DNA of 64,000 nt from Meles meles (taxonomy: Eukaryota > Chordata > Mammalia > Carnivora > Mustelidae), in assembly GCF_922984935.1 (NCBI RefSeq), contig NC_060083.1, positions 45,475,203 to 45,539,202 of the forward strand, in the 5' to 3' direction. The position numbers and the translations under genes are program-made. Below are positions 43,727 to 55,526 of this stretch, in pieces (position 1 is the first letter of the stretch; the number at the start of each line of letters is the position of its first letter). The notes beneath the pieces are model-generated. The model had not been told where the DNA came from, did no database searches, and saw only the letters and a list, made by a program, of their open reading frames with translations.

Positions 43727-44364
43727 GTCCTCAGCCCCCCCAGAGTCCCCGCCTCCTGTCAGCCTCTCTCACTCCGCAGCTCACCCCCTCCTCCCACGGT
43801 CTCCCTGGTATCCACAGCACCAGCCCTGGGGCCAGGGCCGGGAGGGGGACAGGGCCGCAGCATAACAGGTAAAAGTGGGCCATAGTAGGTCTCCTGTGGG
43901 CCCCCAATCACCTTTGGGCACCAAAGGAGGCTTGGTTCAAGAAGAATGGGGGTCTAGGACCTCAGGATGACTGAAAGGTTCTGGTCCCAGGCCTCTGAAC
44001 AGCCCCTCCTGCCTCCCAGAGATTAACGGGAATCATAAGATCAAGGCTAGGGTTTCGGACTCCAGGATGGAGAGTCAGGACTTCCTTTCCAGGTTGTGAC
44101 TAGGACAAAGTGGGAACAGGGAAACTGGAGGGGAAATGCCTTAGGTAACTAGGCAATGGGGGAAGGAGTGGGGACCCAGGCACGGAGAGACCCGGCTGGT
44201 GTGTGGGGTGCAGAGTAAGAACCCATGTGCCTGGAATCAGGGGAACTGGAGTGGTGGGAGCCGGTGCGAGAGCCATTTCCCAGAGCCCCTTTCCAAGGCA
44301 GTGATAAACCAGCATCATAAAGCCTTGAACTTGCCAGTGTGCCCCTCGCTCAATCATCTCGCTG

Positions 44365-44490
44365 GGTCCCTGCAATGACCCATCTTACAGGTTCAGAAAC
44401 TGACTCAGAGACTTTAAGTAACTAGCCCCAGCCCACATAACTAGTCAGTGGGAAATCCTGAGTTTAACACAAAGTTTAATTCCAAAATCT
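44365..44490. repeat. MIR-like remnant
   Basis: CCATCTTACAGGTTCAGAAA and ACATAACTAGTCAGTGGGAA. Confidence 0.5.
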
Positions 44491-45129
44491 GGACTCTTTT
44501 TTTCCTAAGTGAGGCTGTCAAAGTTTTGCTATAATTTCCCATTTTTGGGCTGAGCAATGCGAGGCTCACAAGGCGAAGAGACTTGCCCAAGACCACACAG
44601 ATAGCTAGGACTCAAGTTCTGGCTTGGAATCCCAAGCCCACAATCCCAACCATGCCGCCTCGCCTCCACCCCGATGAGCCCGTGAGTCTGCCCAGCTCAG
44701 CGTCCCTTCCTCAACCCCTAACCCCTCTCCGGCTCAGGCCAAGCAGCAGTAACTGGCCGTGTCTAAATGATACACTGAAGCTTGAGTAGGGAGCGCAGGC
44801 CCTCTTACCCCTGACGTCCTGCTGTCCCAGATCAAGACACCAAAAGTGTGTGTGTTACAGGGGGAGTCGTAGAGGGTGTGACAGCGGGAGCTGTTACCCC
44901 AGGGATCTGGCATAGCGGGCTTAGTGTCCAAATCCTGGCTTTGCCTTTGGCTCTGTGGGACCCTGGAAAGTAATTCCATTAGCCTCTCTGAGCTTTGATT
45001 TTCCTCCAGATAATGAGATAAAGAAAGTGTCAGTAAATGTCTGTTCTGCCTTGTTCTGCTCAATTCTGATTTCTGGTAACAAGAAGAACAATAATGCTTC
45101 ACCAGACAACAGCTTAAAAACAACTATGG

Positions 45130-45272
45130 AGGGACACCTGCGTGGCTCAGTCGGTGAAGCATCTGCCTTGGGCTCAGGTCATGATCCCAGAGTCCTGGGA
45201 TCGAGTCCCACTTTGGGCTCACTGCTCAGCGGGGAATCTGCTTGTCCTCTCTTTCTCTCAAATACTTAAATA
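45130..45272 (+). mobile_element. Can-SINE, 3' part shortened
   Basis: GGACACCTGCGTGGCTCAGT to TCTCTCAAATACTTAAATAA. Confidence 0.88.
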
Positions 45273-46550
45273 ATTGGTCTGTCGCCTGGCAAGCCCAGGA
45301 CTTGGTGCCCACTTTGCAAAACAGAGGCGATGAGGCCGCAGCAGCTGCATTGTGCCACCAGGGGGCGCCAGGGCCCAATCCTAGCTCGGAAGGTCTGGCC
45401 GCCTACAAGATTACAGCCTGCTGGGACCCGTTCTGGCCACTACCTATGTTGGAATGGAGCCCCTGCAGACAGATAGCAGATCTGCGGATTGACGAGAGTG
45501 CTGGGGCCAGTTATAGTTTTGTCTTGTGCCTAAGAAATGAGGCATGTATTCCACGATGTCAACTGAACCTATAGCTTTCATTTTTCTCCTTTGCAAACAA
45601 CAGATTCCCCTTCCGGGTCCTCTCAGGGATGTTGGGACAAAGGAAGAGGGAAAGTTAGTGGGTGTGCTTTCTGAACTGTATGGCCAGATCCAGATCGGGG
45701 TTTTGTTTCTCACTCAACTGCATATGTTCTGAGGGCTTGCCCTGGAGCCCTGCTTAGAGAAGGCACCAAGCACTTACCTGCAGGCAGACCAAATGAAATG
45801 CAAAAGGTCCCTTCTCACCTGCCCAGCCCCATGCCTTCTAAGACAAGGAGGATGGCCGCTGGGCCACATTAGGGATGGAGTGAGGGCTTCAGGAAAACTA
45901 GGAGGAACACCCCAGGAACACCTGGGATCACAGGGTGAGGCCGAGTGTGCTCTAGCAAGTGGAGTGGGGTCCCCATATATGGGACTGCAGGGCAGGAATT
46001 TGGCCTGCATCGCATCCTCTGTACGCCCCTCTCCCAAGAGTGCCTCCAAAGCAGCCTGGCCCAGTGTCTTATTCCTGCACTGGGTGGCAGCAACAGAGGT
46101 GGGGACAGGTGGCTGCCCCTGGATGCCAGGAACCCAGGAGGTCCCCTATTTGCTGGAGAAACCCTTAGGCTGAGGACAGTTGTCTCACACACACATGAGT
46201 TGAGCCCCCCATCCCACTCCCTCCAAATCAACGCAGGCCTGACTGGGGACTCAGGTCACTCATTTGAGATTGGACTCTGTCCCTGCTTCTCTCTCTCCGG
46301 GAGACTCCCTCCGCACCCAGGAACCCTGCAGGCCTCACAGTGTTCAGTAATTTTCCCTCCCTGCCCACCGGGCCTGCAAAAGCAAATCCTATCACTGTCA
46401 GCCTAGATTTTTCTGAAAAAGAGGGTCTGGGTGTGGAAGAAGGGGAATTTTTCCCTGAGGATATTGGAAGGGAGAGCAGCCAGAGCAGTTCTGAGGGGGT
46501 ACAAATGAGTAGGAGAGTAAAGGAAAAGAGGGGGTGCTAATAAGCATGTG

Positions 46551-46722
46551 TCAGGGCCGCCTGAGCGGCTCAGTCAGTTTAAACATCTGCCCTGGGCTCA
46601 GGTCATGATCCCAGGGTCCTGGGATTGAGTCTCACACAGGGCTCCCTGCTGAGCAAGGAGTCTGCCCCTCCACCTGCTTGTGCTCTCTCTCTCTCAAATA
46701 AATAAATATTTTTTTTAAATAA
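46551..46722 (+). mobile_element. Can-SINE
   Basis: GGCCGCCTGAGCGGCTCAGT to AAATAAATAAATATTTT. Flanks AATAAGCATGTGTCAG / AATAAGCCTATGTCAG. Confidence 0.9.
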
Positions 46723-47194
46723 GCCTATGTCAGGCTGTAGATGCAGCTGTTTTCCTCACTAGCTCTACCACTCACCAGCTGTGTGACTTTCCGCAGAGGA
46801 CATAAGCTCTCTGAGCCTAAGCAGTGAACTCTTATCAATATTATTTAAGGTATAAGCTTCCATGCGTAACCAGTGAAGACATACAGGCATCAAAATGGAA
46901 TGACCTGGCCAGAATCACATGGCTGACTATCGGCAGCAGGACTGGAATCCAGATCTTCCATCTCTGAGGTCACACCGCTCCCCCGCCCCCTCCCCACCAC
47001 TGCCCACCACCGGACTCCTGGGCGTAGGCCTGCGTGAGAGCTCAGATTCAGGCTGTTCAACGGAGATCGTGTTTGTAACGGACACCGTGCGTTGTCCCAG
47101 TACCCTCTCTCTCCTCCCTCCATCATGAAAGAGGCTGAGAACAGCCCTTGCACACTCAGCTAAAGGCAGCTCCCGGGTTGTTCTGGCCACGAGT

Positions 47195-47330
47195 TAGAGC
47201 CAAGTGACTAAGTACTAGCCAATGAAGTGGGACCACGTGACTAGTTCTAGCCAATGAAGTGGGGCCACGTGACTAAGTTCTAGCCAATGAAGTGGGGCCA
47301 CGTGACTAAGTTCTAGCCAATGAGATGAGT
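47195..47330 (+). repeat. Minisatellite of 32-33 bp units with CCAAT and CACGTG
   Basis: About four units of the type CCACGTGACTAAGTTCTAGC plus CAATGAAGTGGGG. CCAAT cores at 47219, 47251, 47284 and 47317; CACGTG at 47234, 47266 and 47299. A single related copy (CCACATGACTAGGTTCTGGC) occurs near 342, so the unit comes from an older dispersed repeat amplified locally. Confidence 0.85.
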
Positions 47331-47554
47331 GGCACCTCTCTGGTTCTAGTAATGGTGGTGCGGTCCTGAGGCCGGTGGTCGCAAAGATGACCACAGAAGG
47401 GTTGCCAGAGCAACTCCTCTCTTACGTGTAGTTCTACAACGGGGCCCGCGTCCCCTCTTCTCGAATGCAGGTGGACCTGTGACTGCTTGACCAATAGAGT
47501 GTGTTGGAAGGTGACTTGTTAGCTTGTGAGGCCAGGTCATAGAACGGAGCCGTT

Positions 47555-47895
47555 AGGAGTTGAATGGTATCCCCCCCCCCGCACCCCGCCGAATTCGTAT
47601 GTTGAAATCCTAACCCCCAGTACCTCAGGACCCAGCCTTATATGGCAATAGGGTCATTGCAGATGTCGTTAATTAAGATGAGGTCACACTGAAGGAGAGT
47701 AGACCCCTCACACAATATGACTGCTCTGTTTAAGTCAAAGGGGTATTTGGACACAGAAACAGTCAAGCCGAAAGGGAAGCTGCCTGCGAGTCAAGGAGAC
47801 AAGCCTGGAAGAGCCCCTTCCCTCACAGCCCTCAGAAGGCAGCAACTCCGAGGACCCCTGGACTTCAGACTTTAGCCCCCAGAACTGCTGTTAAA
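47555..47895 (+). repeat. Old LTR-like interspersed repeat
   Basis: TATGTTGAAATCCTAACCCC, TTAATTAAGATGAGGTCACA and CCTTCCCTCACAGCCCTCAG are stock phrases of a mammalian dispersed repeat; exact family not assigned. No coding content. Confidence 0.4.
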
Positions 47896-49179
47896 CCTCT
47901 GGGCTCGTGGTGCTCTCTGACAGTAGCACCAGGAAGCCAAGGGCGCCCTGCTTTCTCCTGCTTCTCCCGGAGCCCTCACTCGGGGTGGAGGGGGGGGGAG
48001 CCAGCTACCTTACAGGTCCATCTACCCCAAGAATATGGCGTGGGAGGGGCCCCCACGTGGAGCTGGTGGGTCAAGAGACCCAGTGGAGCTCCCCGCAGCA
48101 CCCATCAGACAACGTGAGTGAGCCTTCTTCGGCATCAACCCAGGGGTGCCCTCTGACGATCCCAGCCAGCCAACCTCTGACTGTCACTGCATGAAAGACT
48201 CCAAAGGACAGGAACCTAGTTGAGTCCTTCGCAATCCTGACCCACAAAATCATGACTGATATGAAGTGGTTGGTGGATGCTGCTAAGTCTTCGGGTAGTT
48301 GCGAATCAGCATAATACCCAGCACACCTGCCCTTCTCCGGTCCCACCCTTCCCTGGGACTGGAACACGAAGGTGGTGATGGTGGGCCATCTTCGGTCATG
48401 CAGAGGAGGACATGGAGATGCCACAAAATGGGACCCTGGGCTTTTGGATGTCCTCCTGGAACAGAGCTTCTGACTCCCCAGAGGCCACTTGAATTTTAAA
48501 TAAAAGAGAAATAAATTCCTGTCTTGTTTAAGCCACTGCTAATTCTGCCTCTGTTTAAAAAGCCAAATCAATATTCTAGCAATAAGGTGTGTGTAAAACA
48601 AATAGCTCAGTGTCTAGCACGTAAGTGCTTCTTTCGGAAGGTACCTGTTGTCACCATTAATATCCCATCTAAGGCTCCTGCGGGGGCAAGGCTGGTTGAG
48701 TCCTGTTGTCCGTGGTAAATCACTGGCTCAGCCCTCCTCCAAGTGAATGGGAGGTGAACCCAGGTCAGCGATGGCCAACCAGACAGGCCAAACTGAAATT
48801 GTGGTCATGCAAAATTCACACTAGGGGTCTCTTCCATCCGCCTCAAATTGACCAAAGTCCTCCCAGGCAGACCGCCAGACCGGGGGCCAGGCACATGCAG
48901 TCCCACTCCTCTGACCATAAAATGAGCCAAAGCTCGGGACAGCCACTGCGGGTTCCCACCCCTCCTCTCCTGGTGCAGAGGGAGTGGGATTGGAGGAGAG
49001 AAGCGGCAGAATGACCCAGGGGTTGGATCTCAGATAAGGACAACAGAGCAGGGAGAACCAGAGAAACTAACTCTATCCTAAGAAATCAGGAGAGGCTTCT
49101 GGGGGAAGAGGTGAACACTATCCTGAAGATGTCTTCCAGACTGGAAAGGAGCGAAAGGGCTCTGCAGGCAGGGGAGGGG

Positions 49180-49216
49180 TCTGCAGTCAAATGCTCTACC
49201 CCTGAGCTATACCCCC
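49180..49216 (-). pseudogene. tRNA-Cys(GCA) 5'-half fragment
   Basis: Minus strand reads GGGGGTATAGCTCAGGGGTA and continues GAGCATTTGACTGCAGA: acceptor 5' strand, D arm with box A, and anticodon arm up to the end of the loop containing GCA. The 3' half is absent; unrelated CCCCTCCCC follows. Not a functional tRNA gene. Confidence 0.8.
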
Positions 49217-50654
49217 AAGGGGAGTGGTCTGGACAAAGGCGTCCAGCGTCAGAGTCCACGTAGTTTGAGATGTGTGCCAGGCCCCGGACCTGCCTCTCTT
49301 CCAGCCATTCCTGCCCTACCTTCAAAGGCAGGCAGCACAGGAAAGGATAGGAGTCGGAGCCCCAGGCCCCCTAGGGCAGATGGTATCAGAGCAGCTATGA
49401 CAGAGCCGGCTTTAGGATCTTCTCTTCCTCCATAGCCATCTAACTGCAAACAGTCCTGAGACTCCTACTCTCCGATGTGCCACACCAGCTTCCCTGACCG
49501 GCTGACCCCCTCTGGATCTGTGTCTTTGGCTTCAGCCTGATTCTCATTCTCATTGCTCAGCTCCCCACCTTGTGCTTGTGCGTGTCCTGTGACCTAGGGG
49601 CCCGGGCAAGAGCCCACAGACTGAGGAGGCTGTTTCTGAGTGGGGAGATGTGGGCCCCTCCTTTAGGGGTTCCTCAGACTTAGAAGGGAGACTGGGCACA
49701 GCAACATGGAGACAACACAGTAGTGGCCTTGAGAGCTGGGCTGCCACAGAGGCCAGAAAGAGTGAAGAGCAGGGACACTCAAGGCAGGCTTCCTGGAGGA
49801 AAGGGGCTGGGAAGGAAGAGTATCGGGAAGATCAGCCTGCAGAAAGGCTCTGGGATTCCTCCGTCATAGAGTGGTGAGAAATTTGGGTCAGACTTCAGTT
49901 TAAACATCCACAGCGCCTTCAGCCTTCAGTGTCTAGTCAATGGAATAGTAGGGGTGCACGGGGGGTGGGGGGGAGTGTCCCTTGTCAGCAGGAAGGCACA
50001 ATGAGTGCCTGATCCATGGGGTGGGAATTCAGCGATGTCAGGGAGGGCAGTTGCTAAGGGAAAGGGCAGCCTCCACACTCCCATCGCACCTCCTGCCCAG
50101 GGAAGAAGGGAAGTTAGAAATGACCCCTCCCACAGCACACGTGCACCCACCTCACCCCCTCCCAAATGACTTCCTCCACATTCCCATCTTGAATCCCATC
50201 TCTACCCCACCCCCCAGCCACGACAGCCCTGGAGGCTAGTAGTACATCTCCTCAGGGTAACTGCCCTGAGGGATTGGTGCCAAGCCCACACCCCCAGCCA
50301 CCTGCACCTCTGTCCCCATCTGCTCTCCTAGGCTGCCTAGCAAGCTCCTTTCCACCCTCCCCATTCTCTCCTCCCTGCCTCTTGTCAAGAACTTTCATCC
50401 TGCCCCACTGGAGGGTGCCACAGAGGTCCCTTGCTGGGGTGGGGTGGGGGGCTCCATCCTCCCCGCCCCTGCTGGGCCAAAGGGTCTTCTCTTAGCTCAG
50501 AGCAGAGAGCGCCTCCCACTCTGTCCCAGTCTTGTCCTGGGGAGGCTTTCGTCTGCGGTGCCCCGTCTTCTCCTGACTGGTGCCCCCACCCTCCGCTCCC
50601 TCCGGATGCCACCTCCAAGAGGGAGAAGGAAAAGGAAATACAAAGGCACACATT

Positions 50655-51857
50655 CTGTTTCAGTGAAATTTGCTCTTTATTTGGGGAGCAGGAAAAGACC
50701 ACACACCGCCCTCCAGCCCAGGGGCTGAGGACACGGAGAAATGGAATGAAGACCCCCATCCCGCACCCACCCCCCAGGCGCAGCCGGCAGGGAGAGGAAC
50801 CCAGGTTCCCGGATCAGAGCAATCATGCAAATGAGGTCGGTGTAGTTAGCATATCTCCCAGGAGCCCTTGGGGTCGTCACCACATGTACGGGCCTTCTGG
50901 CCTGCAGGAAGGAACGGAAAGGAATGGCTCAGAGACCGACCTCGGATCTGGGAAGGCTAGACTGGGGGAACGCGCTAGGTGTTTCCGTGGGGCCGCGCAT
51001 CCCAGACCGAGCACTGGGAGACAGGATGTGTGCTGGGGGCGTGGGTGGCGGGGAGACACTTTTACCGTGTCTTGACCCGGCGGTCCTCGTCGTCGGGGAA
51101 GAGCAGTTTCGCCAGGACCGCCTCGGGGATGTCGCGTTTCCCATACCTGGGGGCGGGTCCAGAGGGGGCGGGGTCAGACACGGGCACGCCCCTGGGCGGA
51201 GGGCCGGAGTCCCGCGGACCCCGCGCCCAGCCGACTCACCGCTGCCGAGTGACCAGGTTGAGGTAGTGGCGCAGCGACGCGTAGTAGCGGCTGAGCTCCT
51301 CGGGCGAGGCGTCTTCGCCGGGAGCCTCGGGCTTGGAGGGGTAAGCGTGGACCAGCGCCCCCAGGCAGGCGAGCAGGGCCAACAGCATTGTGGCCACGGC
51401 GGGCCACGGCCTGCGCACCGTCACCATCTGGAGCAGGGGCAGGGATCGTGGGTCATCCCCGGCCTCGACACCAGACTGCGGGAGGCTGAGGCTGCCGTCG
51501 GGCCCACGCTCCCCGGCCTGTGCAGGGCCACTGCCGGACCAAGGCTCAGCCACCTGCTGGCTATGTGTTCTCGGGCACTGCACTGACTCTGCCTCAGTTT
51601 CCCCATATTTCAGAGAGGCAGAAGCCCTGCCGGTCTCCCCAGCTCCCACTCGTACTGCCCAGAACAGTGGCTGGCCGCTCAGCCCCAATTTTCACCATCC
51701 CAGCCTCAGTTTCTCCACCAGATAGCCGGGGATCCCCCGCACCAGACCATTCCCGGGCCACTCACGGCGACAGCTCCGGAAGCAGAGATGAGCAAGTGGC
51801 AGGTGAAAGAAGTCCCAAGGGCTGGAATGCTGCAGGTGGGGCTGTGGCCTCTTCCTC
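50655..51857 (-). CDS. PYY: PYY, peptide YY prohormone
   Basis: Precursor of the gut L-cell and islet hormone; PYY(1-36) acts on Y receptors, and DPP4 cleavage after Tyr-Pro makes the Y2-selective PYY(3-36). Exon 1 (non-coding) is about 51857-51766. Exon 2 is 51427-51240 and begins at ATG. Exon 3 is 51146-51066; exon 4 coding is 50901-50877. The 97-residue product has a signal peptide ending LVHA, then YPSKPEAPGEDASPEEL to LVTRQRY, then GKR. A C-terminal flanking part beginning DIPEAVLAKLLF follows, ending RPEGPYMW. Intron 2 splits Arg-35 in phase 2. Residue 3 of the hormone is Ser. Confidence 0.98.
50676..50681 (-). terminator. PYY: PYY poly(A) signal
   Basis: AATAAA on the minus strand (TTTATT on plus), about 200 bases after the stop. 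An octamer ATGCAAAT lies in the 3' UTR at 50825-50832. Confidence 0.88.
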
Positions 51858-51880
51858 TGCTCAGCGCCTTCCCTGCGGGG

Positions 51881-51886
51881 CTTATA
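51881..51886 (-). promoter_or_regulatory. PYY: PYY TATA-like box
   Basis: TATAAG on the minus strand in CCGAGATATAAGCCCC, upstream of the non-coding exon 1 whose donor is GTCGCC|GTGAGT at 51766. Confidence 0.8.
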
Positions 51887-52654
51887 TCTCGGCCTGGGAA
51901 AGGAGGGGGAGTTTGAGGGGGAGGGGGAGCTGGAGGGGTGGGGAGGGCCCTTCCTCCTCCTTGTCTCCACCCCCGCCAGATCGCTGAGTGTACACCCAGA
52001 CAGTGCGTGATGTCTCCACCTTGCTGGAGATCAGACTCAGACTCAGACCCTGGACAGCTCCTGAACCCCATCTTCACCCCACAGCCCCCCAACAGCAGGG
52101 TGTAGCCTCCCCAGGAAGTGGAACGTTGGTATCTAGACTCCTGAGGCAGTCCCTGGGACCAGGGATAAGACTCCCATCTTCCCTAGTCTACCCATGGCTG
52201 GGAAGGGCGGGCATAGCCTGGACACTGCCTCCAGCCATGAGACCTGTGACTGGTCCACGGAAAAGGCAGCCTTTTCGGCCCTCACTCTGCAATTCCTTGG
52301 AGAGGGGCTGAGGAGAGGCAGAACCCGTGGGGAAAGCAGGGAAAGCCTCTTTCTACTGGAGGTGGGGTAGGAGCTATGATTTGGGCTCTTGATGTGCTGT
52401 TTATGATGTTCTAGGGGACAGGTCTATCTGGACACCCCACTATGTCCCTTCTCTGATAAAGATCTGGGGAGAGGGCCAAAAGGAGGTAGAGGCCAGTCCC
52501 CACTCCCAGAAGCAGCTGAGTCGGCCACCTGCGCATCCAGCCTGACACCCACAGACCCAGGCCCACTGTCCCCAGCCCATTTCAGTCTCCACTGGGTTCT
52601 GGGGCAAAGATCCTCACCCAGGGCCTTTGAAAGAAAGAGGAAGGGACTCTGTTT

Positions 52655-52800
52655 ATTAGGCACCTACCGTGCACGGGCTATACAGGATCTCAGCACAACC
52701 CAATGAGCTGAGTTTATACCCATTTTACAGATGAAGTAACTGAAGGTCTGAGAGAGGAGGGAACCCAGGATTGGAACAAGAGGAAAGCGCTGGGGTAGAC
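52655..52800 (+). repeat. MIR-like element
   Basis: GTTTATTAGGCACCTACCGT and CCCATTTTACAGATGAAGTA. Confidence 0.6.
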
Positions 52801-53989
52801 CCCGGGAAGAGGCCCTCTCCACTGAGGGGCAGAATGGCTCACTACCAGGAATAACCATAGAACTCAAAAGTTGGGCGTGGGAGCAGGGGAGGGGAGTCTA
52901 ATTTGGGAGCCTGCTACCCTCTCTGAGAGGCCAACCACATTAGGCCCACCTGCTCCCTCGGGGAAAAGAGGGCTGTTGGGGAGTCTCCCCATAAAGCCCT
53001 TTCCAGTTCCCTTTCTCCCAGCCTGGCCAGAGCCTCCAGGGCTTCCCTGTGCCCCATCAGCCCCTGAGGGCAGGAGGCACCATCTTGTTTCTGCGCCAGC
53101 CCCTCCACCCCCCAGGACAGATGGCCATGGGTGTTATTTTTAGAGCTCTCTCAAGGTGGAGAGTCAAGGGCTCCCTCAATCATCTTTTTATAGGTTCAAT
53201 CACCTGCACTCTCCGGAAATGGCGCCTTATCAACCAGTCGGGCCCTTGGGCCCTGCGTATCCCAGGAATGGCCAGGGCAGCACACTGAGCGTGAAGGCAG
53301 ATGAGGGGACCTGGACTCTATACTCAGAGGGAGGAGAAAAATCATTCACCTGAGGGCAGGTGCACAGCCCTGTTCTCCAGGACCCCCAGTCTCAGAGGAC
53401 AGTCGTGGCCATACCCTTGGGGATCTCCAGTGTGAGGGAAGGGACAAAGTCGTTATCACCAGGGAATCCCATCCTAAGGGAGGAGGCATGGCACCCTCCT
53501 TGCAGAGCCCCAGTCTGGGGAGTTGCCGGGACACAAAGATAGAGAGGAAAACAGAGGGACAGGTCTGGGTCCAGTTGGGGGAGCAGACGGCAAGGCAACA
53601 GCCAGGGAGCTGGTTGGAACAGCTGCAATCCCAGGGGTCGGAGCCTAGATAAGGACCCCTGCAGGCTAACGGGGACAAGGATGTCCGAGAGTGGGAGCCA
53701 TTTGCTCTTCTGCAGCCCTGGGTGTGGTCATGGCAGGGGGTTCCGGTGTACTGATCCCCGGCAGAGAGAGAGGACAGTGCTTGCGAAGTGCCCAGCGGGA
53801 ATTGGTGGCCTCTCCTTTCTCTGGGTGTTGGGGGGGGGGGCTCTGAGGACAGATGGGAGCAGAGGAGAAACAGTAGAGAAGCCAGAAGGTATGGGGGAAG
53901 GCTTGGGTTCGAGGTACAACCCCTAAAGTAGTCGCTTCCCTCTTTGCTTTTAGAGTGACTAGGAGAGGGACAGCAGCCAGCCTACCGTA

Positions 53990-54215
53990 GCCTACAAACC
54001 TCCCACGGGCCCACCCCGCCCTTCAGCTCCACTTTCCAATTACAGGGCAAGCTGATTGGTTCATTAATCACCACCACCTCATTAAAGACTTTATTAACTT
54101 GTTCATTAGTGGGGATGACGTCTCGGCCCTCGATCAATGGACTCAGTTACCCCCACCCACGTACCCGCCACCATCATTGACCCATGACTCAGTTGCTATT
54201 AGATGTGTTTGGGAT
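53990..54215. promoter_or_regulatory. Possible enhancer upstream of PYY
   Basis: Unique sequence about 2.1 kb upstream of the PYY TATA box. It has five ATTA/TTAAT homeodomain-type cores (CAATTACAG, TCATTAATC, TCATTAAAG, TTATTAACT, TCATTAGTG), a GATGACGTC CRE-like site and two GACTCAG AP-1-like sites within 200 bases. Function inferred from motif density only. Confidence 0.35.
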
Positions 54216-54659
54216 GTGAGGGGCTGATATCTGTGAAAGAAGAAACTTCAAATTAATTGTTGTTGTAGACTTGGGACCAGCACCTGCCTCCAACTTGTCC
54301 TCAAAGAGCAAGGGGGACAGAATCACTGGGGCGCCCTTGCCCTTGATCCCCATTCTCAGAACACCTAGTAAGGTCTCTCCAGGGGTCAGGGAGGCCAGGA
54401 ACTTGGACCCCAGCTGAGCATTCCCCTTGTGCAGGGGGACTCCAGGGCCACTCATCAAGATAGGATGACCCATGGTACACATCCCCAGCAGCTTAGCATT
54501 GTCTCCCCCACCCCACTGCCTGCCCACTGTCCCCCACTTCCCACACACAAGGGCTCTCTTTAATATACCATGCACTGGGCAGGGCTAAGCCACTGCCTTC
54601 CACCCTCAACAAGGCCTCATGCCCACGGTTCTGTGGACAGCGGGTTGCCACGTGGCAAT

Positions 54660-55480
54660 TACTAAGCCCCTACTCTCCTAGGCCTATATGCTAAGCACAG
54701 AGCACAGAGCCGTGAACAAATGGGCAAAATCCTTGCCCTCGTGGAACTTACATTCTAATGGCAAGAAATAGAAAATCAATCAAGAAAGCATGTAGTATGT
54801 CTGATTATGATAAGTACTGTGGAGAAAATCAGGGTAAGGCAGAAAGAGTACTGCGGTGTGCGGGACTTATTTTATGTTGGGTGGTTGAGGAATGCCTCTT
54901 TTATGAGATGGCATTTGAAGGAAGTGAGGAAGCAAACCATGAGGCTACGTTGGGAAGAATGTTCCATGCAGGGGAAAGAGCAAGTGCAAAGGCCCTGAGG
55001 TAGGAGTGGGCTTCACAGTTTGAGAACGGTAAGAAGGTCCATGGGGTTGGAATGGAGTGCGCAATGGGGTCAGTGAGAAGGAGAGAGATCAGTGAGGCAC
55101 CAGGGGACTGGACGATGTAAGGTCTCGTAGGTTGCTATGAGGACTTTAGCTTTTGCTCAGAATGACACGAGAGCTTCGGTCCAAGGAGTGACATGGTTGG
55201 ACCTAAGTGTAATTTTTTTTTTTTTTCATTTGTTTTTAAAGATTTTATTTTTTTTAAGTAATCTCAACACCCGATGTGCAGCTCACATCCACAACCCTGA
55301 GACCAAGAGTCACTTGCTCCACCAACGGAGCCAGCCAGGGGCCCCCTGACTTGGGTTTTAAAGGCAGCATCCCGGTGGCTATGTTGAGAGCAGACTGTAG
55401 GAGGGCAAGGTCAGAACCAGAGAGGCCAGTTAGGAACCCACTGTAGTAATCCAGCCAAGATGTGATGGTGGCCCAGAAAC
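54660..55480 (+). repeat. Old interspersed repeat, SINE-interrupted
   Basis: GTGGAACTTACATTCTAATG, AAGTGCAAAGGCCCTGAGGT and AACCCACTGTAGTAATCCAG. A long ancient element split by the SINE at 55208-55344; family not named. Confidence 0.6.
55208..55344 (-). mobile_element. Old tRNA-like SINE
   Basis: Poly(T), AAAGATTTTATTTTTTTTAA, then ACAACCCTGAGACCAAGAGT and GAGCCAGCCAGGGGCCCC. Confidence 0.82.
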
Positions 55481-55481
55481 A

Positions 55482-55525
<44 letters not shown>

Positions 55526-55526
55526 T
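55481..55526 (+). repeat. (CT)n(CA)n microsatellite
   Basis: A CT run switching to a CA run. Confidence 0.93.

Larger units (their letters stand above)
43727..50660. other. Interval between PPY and PYY
   Basis: 7 kb without an exon I can support. Holds two Can-SINEs, MIR-like remnants, old interspersed repeats, the CCAAT/CACGTG minisatellite (47.2 kb) and a tRNA-Cys fragment (49.2 kb). The stretch 49,220-50,660 shows nothing distinctive. Confidence 0.7.

Noticed and set aside
47195..47330. CRISPR-like direct repeats
   Set aside because: Units are contiguous without unique spacers; the genome is mammalian.
49180..49216. Functional tRNA-Cys gene
   Set aside because: The variable loop, T arm (box B) and 3' acceptor strand are missing.
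50431..51586. Plus-strand frames of 214 and 220 codons over PYY
   Set aside because: Antisense shadows in GC-rich PYY sequence; PYY itself is unambiguous on the minus strand.
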